This document shows positions 50,975 to 60,029 of a DNA stretch of 64,000 bases, piece after piece. Source of the stretch: Chitinophaga pinensis (GTDB taxonomy: Bacteria; Bacteroidota; Bacteroidia; Flavobacteriales_D; Crocinitomicaceae). The notes under the pieces are model-generated. The model was not told the DNA's origin. It searched no databases and worked only from the letters and a program-made list of their open reading frames with translations. The stretch spans positions 1 to 64,000 of the forward strand of contig CAMCYF010000001.1 of the NCBI GenBank assembly GCA_945883825.1, written 5' to 3'. Positions within the stretch are counted from its first letter, which is position 1; every line of letters begins with the position of its first letter. The translations under genes and the position numbers were made by a program.

Positions 50975-50995
50975 AAAAGAATACTATTTAGATAG

Positions 50996-51023
50996 AAAAG
51001 GGCGATTAAATTCGCCTTTTTTA
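50996..51023 (+). terminator. Intrinsic terminator after pnp
   Basis: Stem AAAGGGCGA with TCGCCTTTT around TTAAAT, followed by a T run, 22 bases after the pnp stop. Confidence 0.82.
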
Positions 51024-51075
51024 TTTACTATAGTTCTCACTTTAATCAGATTTCTTAATTTTAAAAAAAATTAAT

Positions 51076-52284
51076 ATGCTAAAAATCTACATTAGTTCTC
51101 TCGCAATTCTTGCTTGTACTTTTTTATTTGCTCAAACCTTTGAATCATTCAACTTTGATGGCGCATTAAATGCAAATGGCTGGACAACCCACAGTGGTGC
51201 AGTGCCAGGTCAATTTCAAGTTCTAACAACACCTTCTAATTCAGGAAATAGTTTGTCGTATAGCGGCTTGCAAAATTCAATTGGAAATAGAGCAATATTT
51301 ATAGCCGGAAATACTGAAGACGTTAATAAAGCAATTTCCGGAATTTCTGGAGTAGGATATTTATCGTTCTTAATGAATGTCACAAATGCAGATACGCTAT
51401 CGACTACGGGTGTTCATTTTATTGGATTTGGTGGCGCAGCAGGAACTTCTTTAGCTGCTTTTGCTGGACGAGTTTATGTTAAAAAAGGTCTTTCTCTAAA
51501 TACTTTTCAATTAGGAATCCTTAATTATACAGGAGGAACACCTTCTCCTACGCCAAATTATCTGTTAACAGAATTTCCAGCGGGGACGACTTTGTTAGTC
51601 GTTATTAAACTTAATAATACAACTTCTCCAATACAAGCATCACTTTTTGTGAATCCAGTTCCAGGAAGTGCTGAACCTATTCCTACTATAGAAAGTTCTT
51701 TGGGGACTTCTATTTTCAATTCTTTTGCTTCAGTTTATTTGCGTCATGGATCAGGAATAAGAAATGTAGAAATAGATGAAATAAGAGTAGGATCAAGCTG
51801 GGAGTCTGTTACACCAGTCCCTTGCGATTTACCAGCCCCTAACTTTCAAGATATAGATGCTGATGGATTTGGAAATCCAGACGTAGTTCAGTTTTCGTGT
51901 ATTCCTATTTTAGGTTTCGTATCAAATAATACTGACTGTAACGATAATAATAATCAGGTCTATCCAAATGCAACAGAAATATTAGGTAATGGTATTGACG
52001 AAAACTGTGATGGTGTTGATGGTACTTTAAGTTTGGCGGATATTTCAAATTTTAATGCTTCTATTTATCCAAATCCAAGTAACGGAACATTTGTTGTTCG
52101 TTTTAATACTTCATTAAACGAGGGAGATTTAATCTTTACAGATATTAACGGGAAGATAGTGCTTTCTGGAAAAATAGCTGGTTCAATCTTTGAATTCAAT
52201 GATGTAAACTTGAAAAAAGGTGTTTACTTCCTTACTATTACTTCAAGTATTGGAATTACAACCCAACGAGTTATCATCAATTAA
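51076..52284 (+). CDS. Secreted T9SS protein with MopE-like motif, paralogue of the 22.8-26.2 kb protein
   Basis: A 402-residue exported protein (signal peptide ending TFLFAQ). Residues 21 to about 255 share a domain with the 1161-residue protein at 22756: both read FESFNF(D/T)GALNANGWTT near the start, (V/I)GNR then IAGN(T/S)EDVNKAI further on, and ELDEIR/EIDEIRVGSSW-type endings. A MopE-like calcium-binding segment follows (DIDADGFGNPD, DCNDNNNQVYPNATEI, GIDENCDGVDG), then a T9SS type A sorting domain (ASIYPNPSNGTFVVRF ... TTQRVIIN). Inferred: surface-attached or released; function unknown. It follows pnp after a terminator and converges with maf. Confidence 0.85.
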   Translation: MLKIYISSLAILACTFLFAQTFESFNFDGALNANGWTTHSGAVPGQFQVLTTPSNSGNSLSYSGLQNSIGNRAIFIAGNTEDVNKAISGISGVGYLSFLMNVTNADTLSTTGVHFIGFGGAAGTSLAAFAGRVYVKKGLSLNTFQLGILNYTGGTPSPTPNYLLTEFPAGTTLLVVIKLNNTTSPIQASLFVNPVPGSAEPIPTIESSLGTSIFNSFASVYLRHGSGIRNVEIDEIRVGSSWESVTPVPCDLPAPNFQDIDADGFGNPDVVQFSCIPILGFVSNNTDCNDNNNQVYPNATEILGNGIDENCDGVDGTLSLADISNFNASIYPNPSNGTFVVRFNTSLNEGDLIFTDINGKIVLSGKIAGSIFEFNDVNLKKGVYFLTITSSIGITTQRVIIN

Positions 52285-52329
52285 GCTATTAAATAATTAC
52301 CACACAAAGTCCTCAGAAATACTTGTATT

Positions 52330-52893
52330 TTATTGTAAGAAATCATTGATGGCAAGGTGTAATTTGCTAGTTGGTAATCCCATAACATTCGTGTACGAAC
52401 CATTTATTTTTTGGACACCAATCATACCTATCCAATCTTGAATTCCATATGCACCAGCTTTGTCCATTGCATCATTTGTTTTAAGATAAGAATCAATTTC
52501 CGAATCACTTAATTTATTGAAAGTTACTTCAGTTTTATCTTGAAAAGTGATGTATTTTTCTTTATTACGAATTGTTACACCTGTAATTACAAAATGAGTT
52601 TTCCCAGAAAGTTTAAGCAGAATTTTTTTAGCCTCTTTTTTGTCTTTTGGCTTTCCAATAATTTCATTTTCTAATAGCACTATTGTATCAGAACAGATGA
52701 GAATTTCATCAGCATCTATCTTGTGAATGAGTGCATCTGATTTTTTATAAGAAAGAAATTCTGCAATAGTTTCTAATTTTAAAGAACTATCAAAAGATTC
52801 ATCAATTTCAGGTTTTAGGGTCCTAAATATAAATCCCATAGAACTTAGCAATTCTCTTCTTCTCGGAGATTCAGAACCTAATACTATTTTCAT
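52330..52893 (-). CDS. maf: Maf-family nucleotide pyrophosphatase
   Basis: A 187-residue protein with the Maf signature LGSESPRRRELLSSMGF at the N-terminus, CSDTIVLLENEIIGKPKDKK in the middle and GAYGIQDW followed by SYTNVMGLP near the end. Known: Maf proteins hydrolyse non-canonical or ordinary nucleoside triphosphates (dTTP, UTP or modified pyrimidines, depending on the branch). The overlap with the prenyltransferase gene upstream (4 bases) indicates coupled translation, an arrangement common in Bacteroidota. Confidence 0.93.
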   Translation of the reverse strand: MKIVLGSESPRRRELLSSMGFIFRTLKPEIDESFDSSLKLETIAEFLSYKKSDALIHKIDADEILICSDTIVLLENEIIGKPKDKKEAKKILLKLSGKTHFVITGVTIRNKEKYITFQDKTEVTFNKLSDSEIDSYLKTNDAMDKAGAYGIQDWIGMIGVQKINGSYTNVMGLPTSKLHLAINDFLQ

Positions 52894-53816
52894 TTGTAGT
52901 TGAATAAAAAAGACAAGAGTGGAAGAAACATGCTAATTTTGATTAGCATGTTAATTGTCTTGAAATTTAAGGGTTTTATAAAACCGTAATAAATAAAAAT
53001 AAATAAGTTAATTAATCCTGCTCCTATCAAAAATAAAAGAGATAGGTTAGTAACTTCTATTATCGCTGTCATGTAAAAGAGTATGCCAATTATTAAGGGG
53101 ATTTGTAAAAGAATCATTGCAATCCAAGCTGCTTTTTGAACACCATATTTCATAGGGATAGTAATGACATTCATTACTTTATCACCAATCATGTCGTCAA
53201 TATCTTTTGTAATTTCTAGCGCAAAAATTTGGAGAAACCCACAAAAAGATATAAAATAAATAAAAGAATAATCGAGATTTGTAGACCAGCTTTCCGAATC
53301 ATATGAAGAAAAAATATACGTGCTTTCATTCGCAATTCTAAAGTACCAAACTGCTATAAGTGGAATACATGATGCAAGTATCGCAACGATAAAATTTCCA
53401 ATAATAACTTTTCGCTTTAAATAAACGCTATAAAACCAGAGTAAATTTATAGAACCAAGATGAATAAATACAAATAGAAAGCTATTGTATTTAAAAGATA
53501 AGTAAATTGAGATAAGTACTGCAATACTATTTAAAATCCAATGAATTAAAATTACCCATCTTTTTTTTAAATGTTTTGATACAATTACTCGCTCTGGTTT
53601 ATTAATTCTATCGGCTTTAATGTCAAAATAGTCATTTATCATATTTCCAGCTGCAGCTATTATAACTGTTGATAAAATAAGAAGTGAATAATCAAAAATT
53701 GAAAAATCAACTTTTTGAAATGAATTATTTTTTAAAATAAAATAGGCAATCCCCATCATTGAGAAAAAAATAAATAAAAGATTTGATAGTCGAATTAAGC
53801 GAAAAATAGATATCAT
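52890..53816 (-). CDS. UbiA-family prenyltransferase (geranylgeranylglycerol-phosphate geranylgeranyltransferase-like)
   Basis: A 308-residue inner-membrane protein with about eight helices. The first aspartate-rich motif NDYFDIKADRINKPER is at 61-76 and the second, EITKDIDDMIGDKVMN, near 205. Known: the UbiA fold moves a prenyl chain to an aromatic or polar acceptor using magnesium at these aspartates; the Bacteroidota branch next to maf is often named after archaeal lipid synthases, but its acceptor is not established. It overlaps the PorE-like gene by 4 bases and maf by 4 bases, so the three genes are one transcript. Confidence 0.88.
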   Translation of the reverse strand: MISIFRLIRLSNLLFIFFSMMGIAYFILKNNSFQKVDFSIFDYSLLILSTVIIAAAGNMINDYFDIKADRINKPERVIVSKHLKKRWVILIHWILNSIAVLISIYLSFKYNSFLFVFIHLGSINLLWFYSVYLKRKVIIGNFIVAILASCIPLIAVWYFRIANESTYIFSSYDSESWSTNLDYSFIYFISFCGFLQIFALEITKDIDDMIGDKVMNVITIPMKYGVQKAAWIAMILLQIPLIIGILFYMTAIIEVTNLSLLFLIGAGLINLFIFIYYGFIKPLNFKTINMLIKISMFLPLLSFLFNYK

Positions 53817-55822
53817 AAGATTATTTTATAAACTGTTCGACGATTTTTTTGATGTGCTTTTTCTTTTTCTTGTTCTGAATTCATTTTTTCAATTTCTACA
53901 TCTGAAATAATAGTCTGTGTTGAGCCATATCCTTTATATGAAAGTCGATTTGCATTAATTCCATTAGAAATTAGAAAGTCGAATACTGATTTAGCTCTTT
54001 CACTCGATAAAATTAAATTGTCAGTCCTGTTTCCTCTTGAATCTGTATGCCCACCCAATTCTATTTTATGTTGTGGATTTTCTTTTAAATATGCAACAAA
54101 TTCGAGTAATTCAATTTTTGACGTTTCACGAATTTTGGATTGATTTACATCAAAAAAAACATTTGAAAGGACATTTTCCACCTCACTTGTTTCGGGATTT
54201 AGCGGAATATCTAAATGATAATTTTCCTGTCCATCTGCGATACTTAAATTAAAGTTTAAGGAGTAGGGGAAATAACCCGGGTAAGAAACACTAATTGCAT
54301 AATCCCGATTTATAGGAAGTGCAACCATAAAAGAACCATCTATTTTATCTGCATCGGAAATAATTACTACTTGCCCACTTTCTATGTCAATAAGTTGAAA
54401 ATGCCCTGCTAGTGCTTTTCTGGTTTTTAAATCAAAAACTAATCCATCAAAATAAAAAGTTTTTGTTGGTTTTATTTCATCTGGTAGATTAAAATAATAA
54501 ATATCTAAATCACCATAACCTCCGGGCCTATTGGAAGCTAAAAACGCAATATCACCTTTTGCTGATACCATTAATGAATTTTCATCAAATAATGTATTGA
54601 TTGGGTATCCGAGATTAACTGCTTTTGACCAATTACCTTTTTTATCCATGCGACTTACGAATAAGTCAGATCCACCCATACCTACGTGTCCTCTTGATGC
54701 AAAGTAAAGTGTTTTTCCATCCGGATGAATGTGAACAGATTCCTCAGCATAAGGAGTATTTATTGTGTTTGGAAGTCGTTCAGCAGCACTCCACTTTCCA
54801 TCATTTTGAAGTTTAGAAAAATAAATATCTGATTCTTTTTTTCCATTTTTATTTCGAACACCTCTTATAAAATAAAGGGTGTTTCCGTCTGCAGAAATTG
54901 AAGGTTGTGTTTCCCAATTATATGAGTTTACATTTCCAGGAAGATTAATTGGATTTAACCATTTATTTCCTAATTTCTTTGAATAAAATAAATCACAGCT
55001 CCCATAACCGAATCTATCGAATCCATAATCTCCTGTTTCATCAGAACAAGCAACAAAAATTAAACTTTTACCATCAGAAGAAATTGTTGGAGCACCTTCA
55101 TTGTTTATTGTGTTAACATTTGAAGGCATTGGAATCGCTTTTTTCCAATTTTCATCTTCATTACTTTCAGAGACAAAAAAATCCTCCTGAAATTGAGAGG
55201 CGTTATTTATAGGCAAACGTCTTGTGAAAAGCATTGTTTTTCCGTCAACTGTTATACTCGGATAGTATTCCGGATAAATTGAATTTATTCCTTCTCCCAG
55301 ATTAATCGGATCGAAAGGTATTGGATTTTTTAATGCAATAATTGCAAAGCGTGCATTTGCCTCCATTTCTCGCGCCTTAGACATCCATTCTTCAACTGCA
55401 TTTGGATTGCGAATAAATAGCTCAATATTTTTTAAAGCATCTGTGTAAAGTCCGATTTTTAACTCACAAGTTGCTAAGAAAAAATTTGTTTTACTACTAA
55501 TACTGTGAGTTGGATGAATAATTAATGCTTTTTTGTAATGGAAAATTGCTTTTTCAAGGTCTCTATTTTTTTCATTTAATTCAGCAGCTAAAACATGAGC
55601 CTCCCAAAAATTCGGGTCTTTTTCAATAGCTTTATTAGCAAATTCAATCCCTAATTTGAATTCAGGAATATTTGATTCTGGATTGATGTTTTCCATTGGC
55701 GCCGACCGCGCTTTTTCAAATAGTTTTATTGCTTTTTTGCTTTTACTTGAATATGGAAATTGCGAAAATGAGAAGTTTTCGTATAAAAAAAACATTAAAA
55801 ATAAAACTAGGGATTTTATCAT
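53813..55822 (-). CDS. OmpA-family envelope protein with TPR, PD40 propeller and carboxypeptidase-regulatory-like domains (PorE-like)
   Basis: A 669-residue exported protein (signal peptide ending FSFSQ). The order is TPR repeats (about 60-140, NFWEAHVLAAELNEKNRDLE), a PD40/WD40-like propeller (about 185-465, repeated SADGNTLYF, HPDGKTLYFAS and LASNRPGGYGDLDIYYF), a carboxypeptidase-regulatory-like domain (about 470-540) and a peptidoglycan-binding OmpA domain (about 555-669, ELGGHTDSRGNRTDN and LSSERAKSVFDFL). This is the domain order and nearly the length of PorE, which ties the type IX secretion machine to peptidoglycan. Other family members share the order, so PorE identity is a candidate only. 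Confidence 0.83.
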   Translation of the reverse strand: MIKSLVLFLMFFLYENFSFSQFPYSSKSKKAIKLFEKARSAPMENINPESNIPEFKLGIEFANKAIEKDPNFWEAHVLAAELNEKNRDLEKAIFHYKKALIIHPTHSISSKTNFFLATCELKIGLYTDALKNIELFIRNPNAVEEWMSKAREMEANARFAIIALKNPIPFDPINLGEGINSIYPEYYPSITVDGKTMLFTRRLPINNASQFQEDFFVSESNEDENWKKAIPMPSNVNTINNEGAPTISSDGKSLIFVACSDETGDYGFDRFGYGSCDLFYSKKLGNKWLNPINLPGNVNSYNWETQPSISADGNTLYFIRGVRNKNGKKESDIYFSKLQNDGKWSAAERLPNTINTPYAEESVHIHPDGKTLYFASRGHVGMGGSDLFVSRMDKKGNWSKAVNLGYPINTLFDENSLMVSAKGDIAFLASNRPGGYGDLDIYYFNLPDEIKPTKTFYFDGLVFDLKTRKALAGHFQLIDIESGQVVIISDADKIDGSFMVALPINRDYAISVSYPGYFPYSLNFNLSIADGQENYHLDIPLNPETSEVENVLSNVFFDVNQSKIRETSKIELLEFVAYLKENPQHKIELGGHTDSRGNRTDNLILSSERAKSVFDFLISNGINANRLSYKGYGSTQTIISDVEIEKMNSEQEKEKAHQKNRRTVYKIIL

Positions 55823-55827
55823 TGCAA

Positions 55828-56451
55828 TTAGGGAATGTGCATGAATTTATGAGTCTGTAACGAAATTCGCCACTTATTATTGCTTTTTACAAACTCAATA
55901 ATTAGGGGCAATAAGCTATCACTTTTAGACCATTCTGGTTGTAAATAAAGTTTGCAACTAGGCTTAACTTTTTCTGCATGTTTTTCGGCCCAAGCTATAT
56001 CTGAAGCATGATTTATAACAATTTTAAGCTCATTAGCAAGTTGATAAGCTTCTTTGCAAGGTGCTTTAAATTTCTTTGGAGAAAAACAATACCAATCTAC
56101 AATGCCTTTTAATTCATAACAACCTGAAGTTTCAATTGCAACATCTATTTTGAGTATTTTTAATTTTTTAATTAAAAAAGTTAAATCATAGAGCGCTGGT
56201 TCTCCACCTGTTATAACAACAAAATCGACAGTTGTTTTTTCTATTTCAGAAACTAAATAATCAATACCAAGAATTGGATGCAATTCACTATCCCAACTTT
56301 CTTTTACATCGCACCAAACACAACCAATATCACAACCTGCCAATCTAACGAAATAAGCTGCTCTTCCTGAATAGGTTCCTTCACCTTGTATTGTGAAAAA
56401 ATGCTCCATAATGGGAAGTCCTTGATCTGCGTTAACTGCCTTAATTTTCAT
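55828..56451 (-). CDS. queE: 7-carboxy-7-deazaguanine synthase (QueE)
   Basis: A radical-SAM enzyme that converts 6-carboxytetrahydropterin to 7-carboxy-7-deazaguanine in queuosine synthesis. The 207-residue protein has EHFFTIQGEGTYSGRAAYFV and the cluster cysteines Cys40, Cys44 and Cys47 in AGCDIGCVWCD, followed by VVITGGEPALY. The ATG at 56451 is chosen over a TTG at 56457 that belongs to the TAACTTTG promoter box. The earlier pathway steps, folE and a QueD/PTPS-family gene, are at 0.4-1.5 kb. It is separated from the OmpA-family gene by only a few bases on the same strand. Confidence 0.92.
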   Translation of the reverse strand: MKIKAVNADQGLPIMEHFFTIQGEGTYSGRAAYFVRLAGCDIGCVWCDVKESWDSELHPILGIDYLVSEIEKTTVDFVVITGGEPALYDLTFLIKKLKILKIDVAIETSGCYELKGIVDWYCFSPKKFKAPCKEAYQLANELKIVINHASDIAWAEKHAEKVKPSCKLYLQPEWSKSDSLLPLIIEFVKSNNKWRISLQTHKFMHIP

Positions 56452-56454
56452 GTG

Positions 56455-56462
56455 CAAAGTTA
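56455..56462 (-). promoter_or_regulatory. TAACTTTG -7 box just before queE
   Basis: On the minus strand TAACTTTG ends 3 bases before the ATG at 56451. No TTG element at the usual distance. The position predicts a leaderless queE mRNA. Confidence 0.4.
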
Positions 56463-56592
56463 ATAATTACAATCTTTATCTTCACTCTATTTTTATCGGG
56501 CTTAAAATTTTTTTGTAAGTGAAAAATACAACTTTATTTAAAATTTGTATTTAATTAAATAATTAATGTAATTTTACTCTAAGTTTTTAGAT

Positions 56593-57558
56593 TTGAAAAA
56601 ACAATATTTCTTTTCATTTGTACTCGCTACGCTATCATTTATAGCTGCAAAATCACTTCAAAAGGTTGGTGTAGAAAATTACTATTATGAAAAGGCAACA
56701 ACTTTTTTAAAAGAAGATGGGTTTTTAAATTTTACTCGGCCAAATCGTATCTCCTTGCTTCCAATGGGAATACAATCTTTTTCTGATATTACTTTTCTCG
56801 ATTCTACTGTTTTAATTTGTCTTCAGGAGGATAAAAAATCGCTGGTTTTATTGGATTTATATTCGAATCATGTTTCTAGTCCATTAAACATTGATTTACC
56901 AAATAAAATCAATGATTTTTCAAGAATTGATTCTACAATTATTTTAATTGATGATGAATCGAGGGTTCACTTTCTATTACCTCCTTATGATTCAACTTCA
57001 CTTGTTAGTGAAAGTGATGTCTTAGGTGCTTGGAAATCTTCTGCTACCTGCATTCATGAATCGACTAGGCGAATGTTTATTTTAACTCAAAATAACATTG
57101 ATGTTGATAATCCTGTAAGTAATTCAATCTATACATATAATACTTCTAAACGTAAATTAAATGAAAAGGTGCTTTTTGATATTTTGATTAGTGACATCGA
57201 ATTATTTGCACTAGAAAATAATATCACTATCCCAAAAAATAAATCTACGGAATTGAATGATACTGTTTCTCAGTTTATTTTTAATCCTATTGCAATGTCT
57301 GTTCATCCAAAAACAAATGAAATTTATATTCTTTCATTAGAAAACAGAAGTATTATCGTTTTTAATCAATTTGGAGAGGTGATTGACATCAAAATTTTAG
57401 ACGAAAAATTAGTTTCAAATCCTAGAGCAATTACTTTTCATCCTTCTGGAGATTTATTAATCTCAAATTCTGATTTAATGTCGCCAGCAATCGTTCGTAT
57501 AAAGTGGAATAAACTATTTCATTCAAACACTACACACGGATTAGTTCCTGTTCGATAA
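56593..57558 (+). CDS. Exported or membrane-anchored protein, probable SdiA-regulated-like beta-propeller
   Basis: A 321-residue protein with a short lysine start and hydrophobic segment (YFFSFVLATLSFIAA) that could be a signal or anchor. The rest has propeller-like repeats (ITFLDSTVLICLQEDKKSLV; MSVHPKTNEIYILSLENRSI; AITFHPSGDLLISNS) resembling SdiA-regulated or YncE-type proteins, which often bind small ligands or serve as scaffolds. The only start near the signal is a TTG at 56593, embedded in a TAGATTTG motif, so the exact N-terminus is uncertain. It overlaps the convergent wbqC-like gene by 18 bases. No catalytic motif is seen. Confidence 0.7.
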   Translation: MKKQYFFSFVLATLSFIAAKSLQKVGVENYYYEKATTFLKEDGFLNFTRPNRISLLPMGIQSFSDITFLDSTVLICLQEDKKSLVLLDLYSNHVSSPLNIDLPNKINDFSRIDSTIILIDDESRVHFLLPPYDSTSLVSESDVLGAWKSSATCIHESTRRMFILTQNNIDVDNPVSNSIYTYNTSKRKLNEKVLFDILISDIELFALENNITIPKNKSTELNDTVSQFIFNPIAMSVHPKTNEIYILSLENRSIIVFNQFGEVIDIKILDEKLVSNPRAITFHPSGDLLISNSDLMSPAIVRIKWNKLFHSNTTHGLVPVR

Positions 57559-58140
57559 AATCCAATTTCTTATAAAGGGCCCCTCATTCATGAGTAAGTC
57601 AATCATGGATAAATTCGAATAAAATCCCTTTCTGTATGAAAAAACTTGCTGGTATTCTTTGATTTCAAATGAATTCTTCATAAAATCAAGAGTTCTAAAA
57701 TCTCTTTCAGTTTGTTCAGTATATATTTTCGTATAACTAATTGTTTTATTTATTTCAAGAACAGAAAATAAGAATTCAAAAATACGTTGATTTTTATCCA
57801 ATAGAAATTCATCTTTAGCAAGTAAAATTTGATTTATTTGTTGCTCATAATCTTCAAAATAGGGAGCAGAGGCATAAGCACTTTTTATGGCTTTCCAATG
57901 ATTTGTTTGCCACGATTTCCCAAAATCAATTCGAATATCTTTTGTCTTTATTTTTATACCGTTGGAGTGTTTTAATGGGATACTCAAGCGTAAAACTCCA
58001 TTTCCTGAAAGAATTTCACAGCGATTTCGAATGCTTTGCTTAACAAAATTCTCGTGAATTTCTAGATGTGTAGTAGCTTCCGAAAAATATTCCTTCAAAT
58101 AATGAACCGAAGGAAAATAAGCAATCGGAAGAATCGTCAT
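57541..58140 (-). CDS. WbqC-family protein
   Basis: A 199-residue protein matching the WbqC family (PF08889): the start ILPIAYFPSVHYLKEYF, the core NRCEILSGNGVLRLSIPLKH and IDFGKSWQTNHWKAIKSAYA, and the end NEGPFIRNWIL. Known: members were first found in lipopolysaccharide O-antigen loci, but their reaction is not established. In Bacteroidota this gene often ends the parA-parB-dapB-lepB cluster, as here. Its start codon shares one base with the lepB stop (ATGA-type overlap). Confidence 0.87.
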   Translation of the reverse strand: MTILPIAYFPSVHYLKEYFSEATTHLEIHENFVKQSIRNRCEILSGNGVLRLSIPLKHSNGIKIKTKDIRIDFGKSWQTNHWKAIKSAYASAPYFEDYEQQINQILLAKDEFLLDKNQRIFEFLFSVLEINKTISYTKIYTEQTERDFRTLDFMKNSFEIKEYQQVFSYRKGFYSNLSMIDLLMNEGPFIRNWILSNRN

Positions 58141-60026
58141 TAATGAATAAATTTGAAAATTCGATCTACACGAATACCCAAATAAGAACTTTTAGAGAAC
58201 CATACAAGTGATGCGCGACCTACAACATGATCTTCAGGGACAAAGCCCCAAATTCGAGAATCTGCTGAATTATAGCGATTGTCTCCCATTAACCAATAGT
58301 AATTCATAGAAAATGTATAAGTAGTTCTTTTTTTACCATCGATAAATATATCTCCGTTTTTCTTTTCTAGAAGCTGATGCCCTTCATACGCTGTTATTAT
58401 TCTTCTATACCAAGCAATATTATCTTTTGATATTTTAATTGTTTGACCTTTTACTGGAACTTGAAACTCCTGAAAATCTGTAGTTGTATTATTTATATTG
58501 AAATCTTTTGGAAAAACACTTGCATTTTCGATTAATTCCATGGCATTTGGGATATATTCGGGACTTACACTATAGCGAGGTGTCCTATATATTTCCATTT
58601 TAATTTTAAAGTCTTTTTCAATTATTTTTCTTTCAGATTTTGTAAGTGTTAATAAATAAAAATCAGAATTTTCTTCGTTAAAATCTGTTCTAGATCCATT
58701 AGGGTCATTTTCTAATTTATACCTTTCATACATTTCTGTTGCAGTAGGAAAAAGAACACTTTTTTTCGGAACTTTATACTGCAAACATTGATTTTCAGAG
58801 ACAAAAGCTTTTTTTCCATTAACATAAAGAACAGAAGCTTCCACTTTCATTTTATCTCCTGGAATTCCAACACAGCGTTTAATATAATTTTCTCTTTTGT
58901 CTACCGGTCTAAAAACCAAACCACCGTGTTTTTCAGGAAGTGTACCAGTCATATCGGGGTCCCCAGGAAATTCTCCACGCGCTAATTTTTGGCGTGCTAG
59001 TTGCTTCCATTTTGAATGCGATTCAATATAATACTTTAGTAACTCACTATTTGCGATACTATCAGCACGCTGTTCAGTTTCTCCCCTTTCCTTAAGCTCA
59101 GCACTTAAATTTTGGAATTTATATCCTATTTCGGGAGAGTTTCTGAATTGATAAAAAGCTTCATTGTTGATTATTCCATGATAATCATGCCCCATCAAAC
59201 CATCTGGCATTCTTGGGTCAAAAACCGCAGTATCTCCTGAAGGATAATTAAATACTACAACGTCATTTCGATTTACTTTTCCAAAACCTGGTAAGCGAGT
59301 ATATGATCCTTTTTCTAATGTAGTGTAGGATTTTATATTAATCCAAGGAATTGTGTTGTGGACCAAGGGGTAGGAGAGGGGAGTTACAGGTACTTTTGAG
59401 CCGTAAGCTAATTTATTTACAAAGAGAAAATCTCCTACTAAAAGTGTTTTTTCCATAGATCCTGTTGGAATTTGGAAAGGTTCAAAGACATAAGTTCTAA
59501 TAATACTTGCAGCAACAAGTGCAAACAAAATTGAATCGCCCCATTCCTTTATTCTAGATTTTACCCCAGGCTTTTCTCTTGAAAACATTCCAAAAGCAAG
59601 TGCAATAAGATGCCCTAGAACAGGAACAGAAAGAAATAATACGATGTGATCGCCCCATTTACGCATTTCAATTTCCCGGGAATTAGTCCAATTAGTTTCA
59701 TTTAGAAATGGAAGTTCAGAATTAGCGATTTTAGCAAAAAGAAGGTAGGGGAAGAAAATTCCTTGCAGCGTATCAGTAAAGGAAAAGAAGCCAAATCTTC
59801 TTATATAACTTACATTAATCGAAGCAAGCATGACTAAATGAACTCCTGGGAATAGTAACAACAAGGACCAAAAAGGTTTATCAATCGTGATTTTAAAAGC
59901 TACATAATAATTATAACCAGGTATTAAGGCTTCCCAACTTTTTCGTCCAGCTTTTGTGAAACTTTTTGGCCATAGTGCAATGTAAGGATGCAAAAGAATC
60001 AATAAATAAAAATAAATAAAACTCAT
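58140..60026 (-). CDS. lepB: Signal peptidase I, enlarged Bacteroidota form
   Basis: Removes signal peptides at the outer face of the inner membrane. The 628-residue protein has an N-terminal multi-helix region (about 1-145, resembling a DUF5684/4-helix membrane domain), then the catalytic Ser190 in PFQIPTGSMEKTLLVGD and the general base Lys383 in ENYIKRCVGIPGDK, and the late box WLMGDNRYNSADSRIWGFVP. Two long insertions lie between the boxes (about 265-370 and 405-540). E. coli LepB is 324 residues, so this form is nearly twice as long; the length is common in Bacteroidota. It lies 3 bases after dapB and overlaps the WbqC-family gene by 1 base. Confidence 0.95.
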   Translation of the reverse strand: MSFIYFYLLILLHPYIALWPKSFTKAGRKSWEALIPGYNYYVAFKITIDKPFWSLLLLFPGVHLVMLASINVSYIRRFGFFSFTDTLQGIFFPYLLFAKIANSELPFLNETNWTNSREIEMRKWGDHIVLFLSVPVLGHLIALAFGMFSREKPGVKSRIKEWGDSILFALVAASIIRTYVFEPFQIPTGSMEKTLLVGDFLFVNKLAYGSKVPVTPLSYPLVHNTIPWINIKSYTTLEKGSYTRLPGFGKVNRNDVVVFNYPSGDTAVFDPRMPDGLMGHDYHGIINNEAFYQFRNSPEIGYKFQNLSAELKERGETEQRADSIANSELLKYYIESHSKWKQLARQKLARGEFPGDPDMTGTLPEKHGGLVFRPVDKRENYIKRCVGIPGDKMKVEASVLYVNGKKAFVSENQCLQYKVPKKSVLFPTATEMYERYKLENDPNGSRTDFNEENSDFYLLTLTKSERKIIEKDFKIKMEIYRTPRYSVSPEYIPNAMELIENASVFPKDFNINNTTTDFQEFQVPVKGQTIKISKDNIAWYRRIITAYEGHQLLEKKNGDIFIDGKKRTTYTFSMNYYWLMGDNRYNSADSRIWGFVPEDHVVGRASLVWFSKSSYLGIRVDRIFKFIH

Positions 60027-60029
60027 GAT

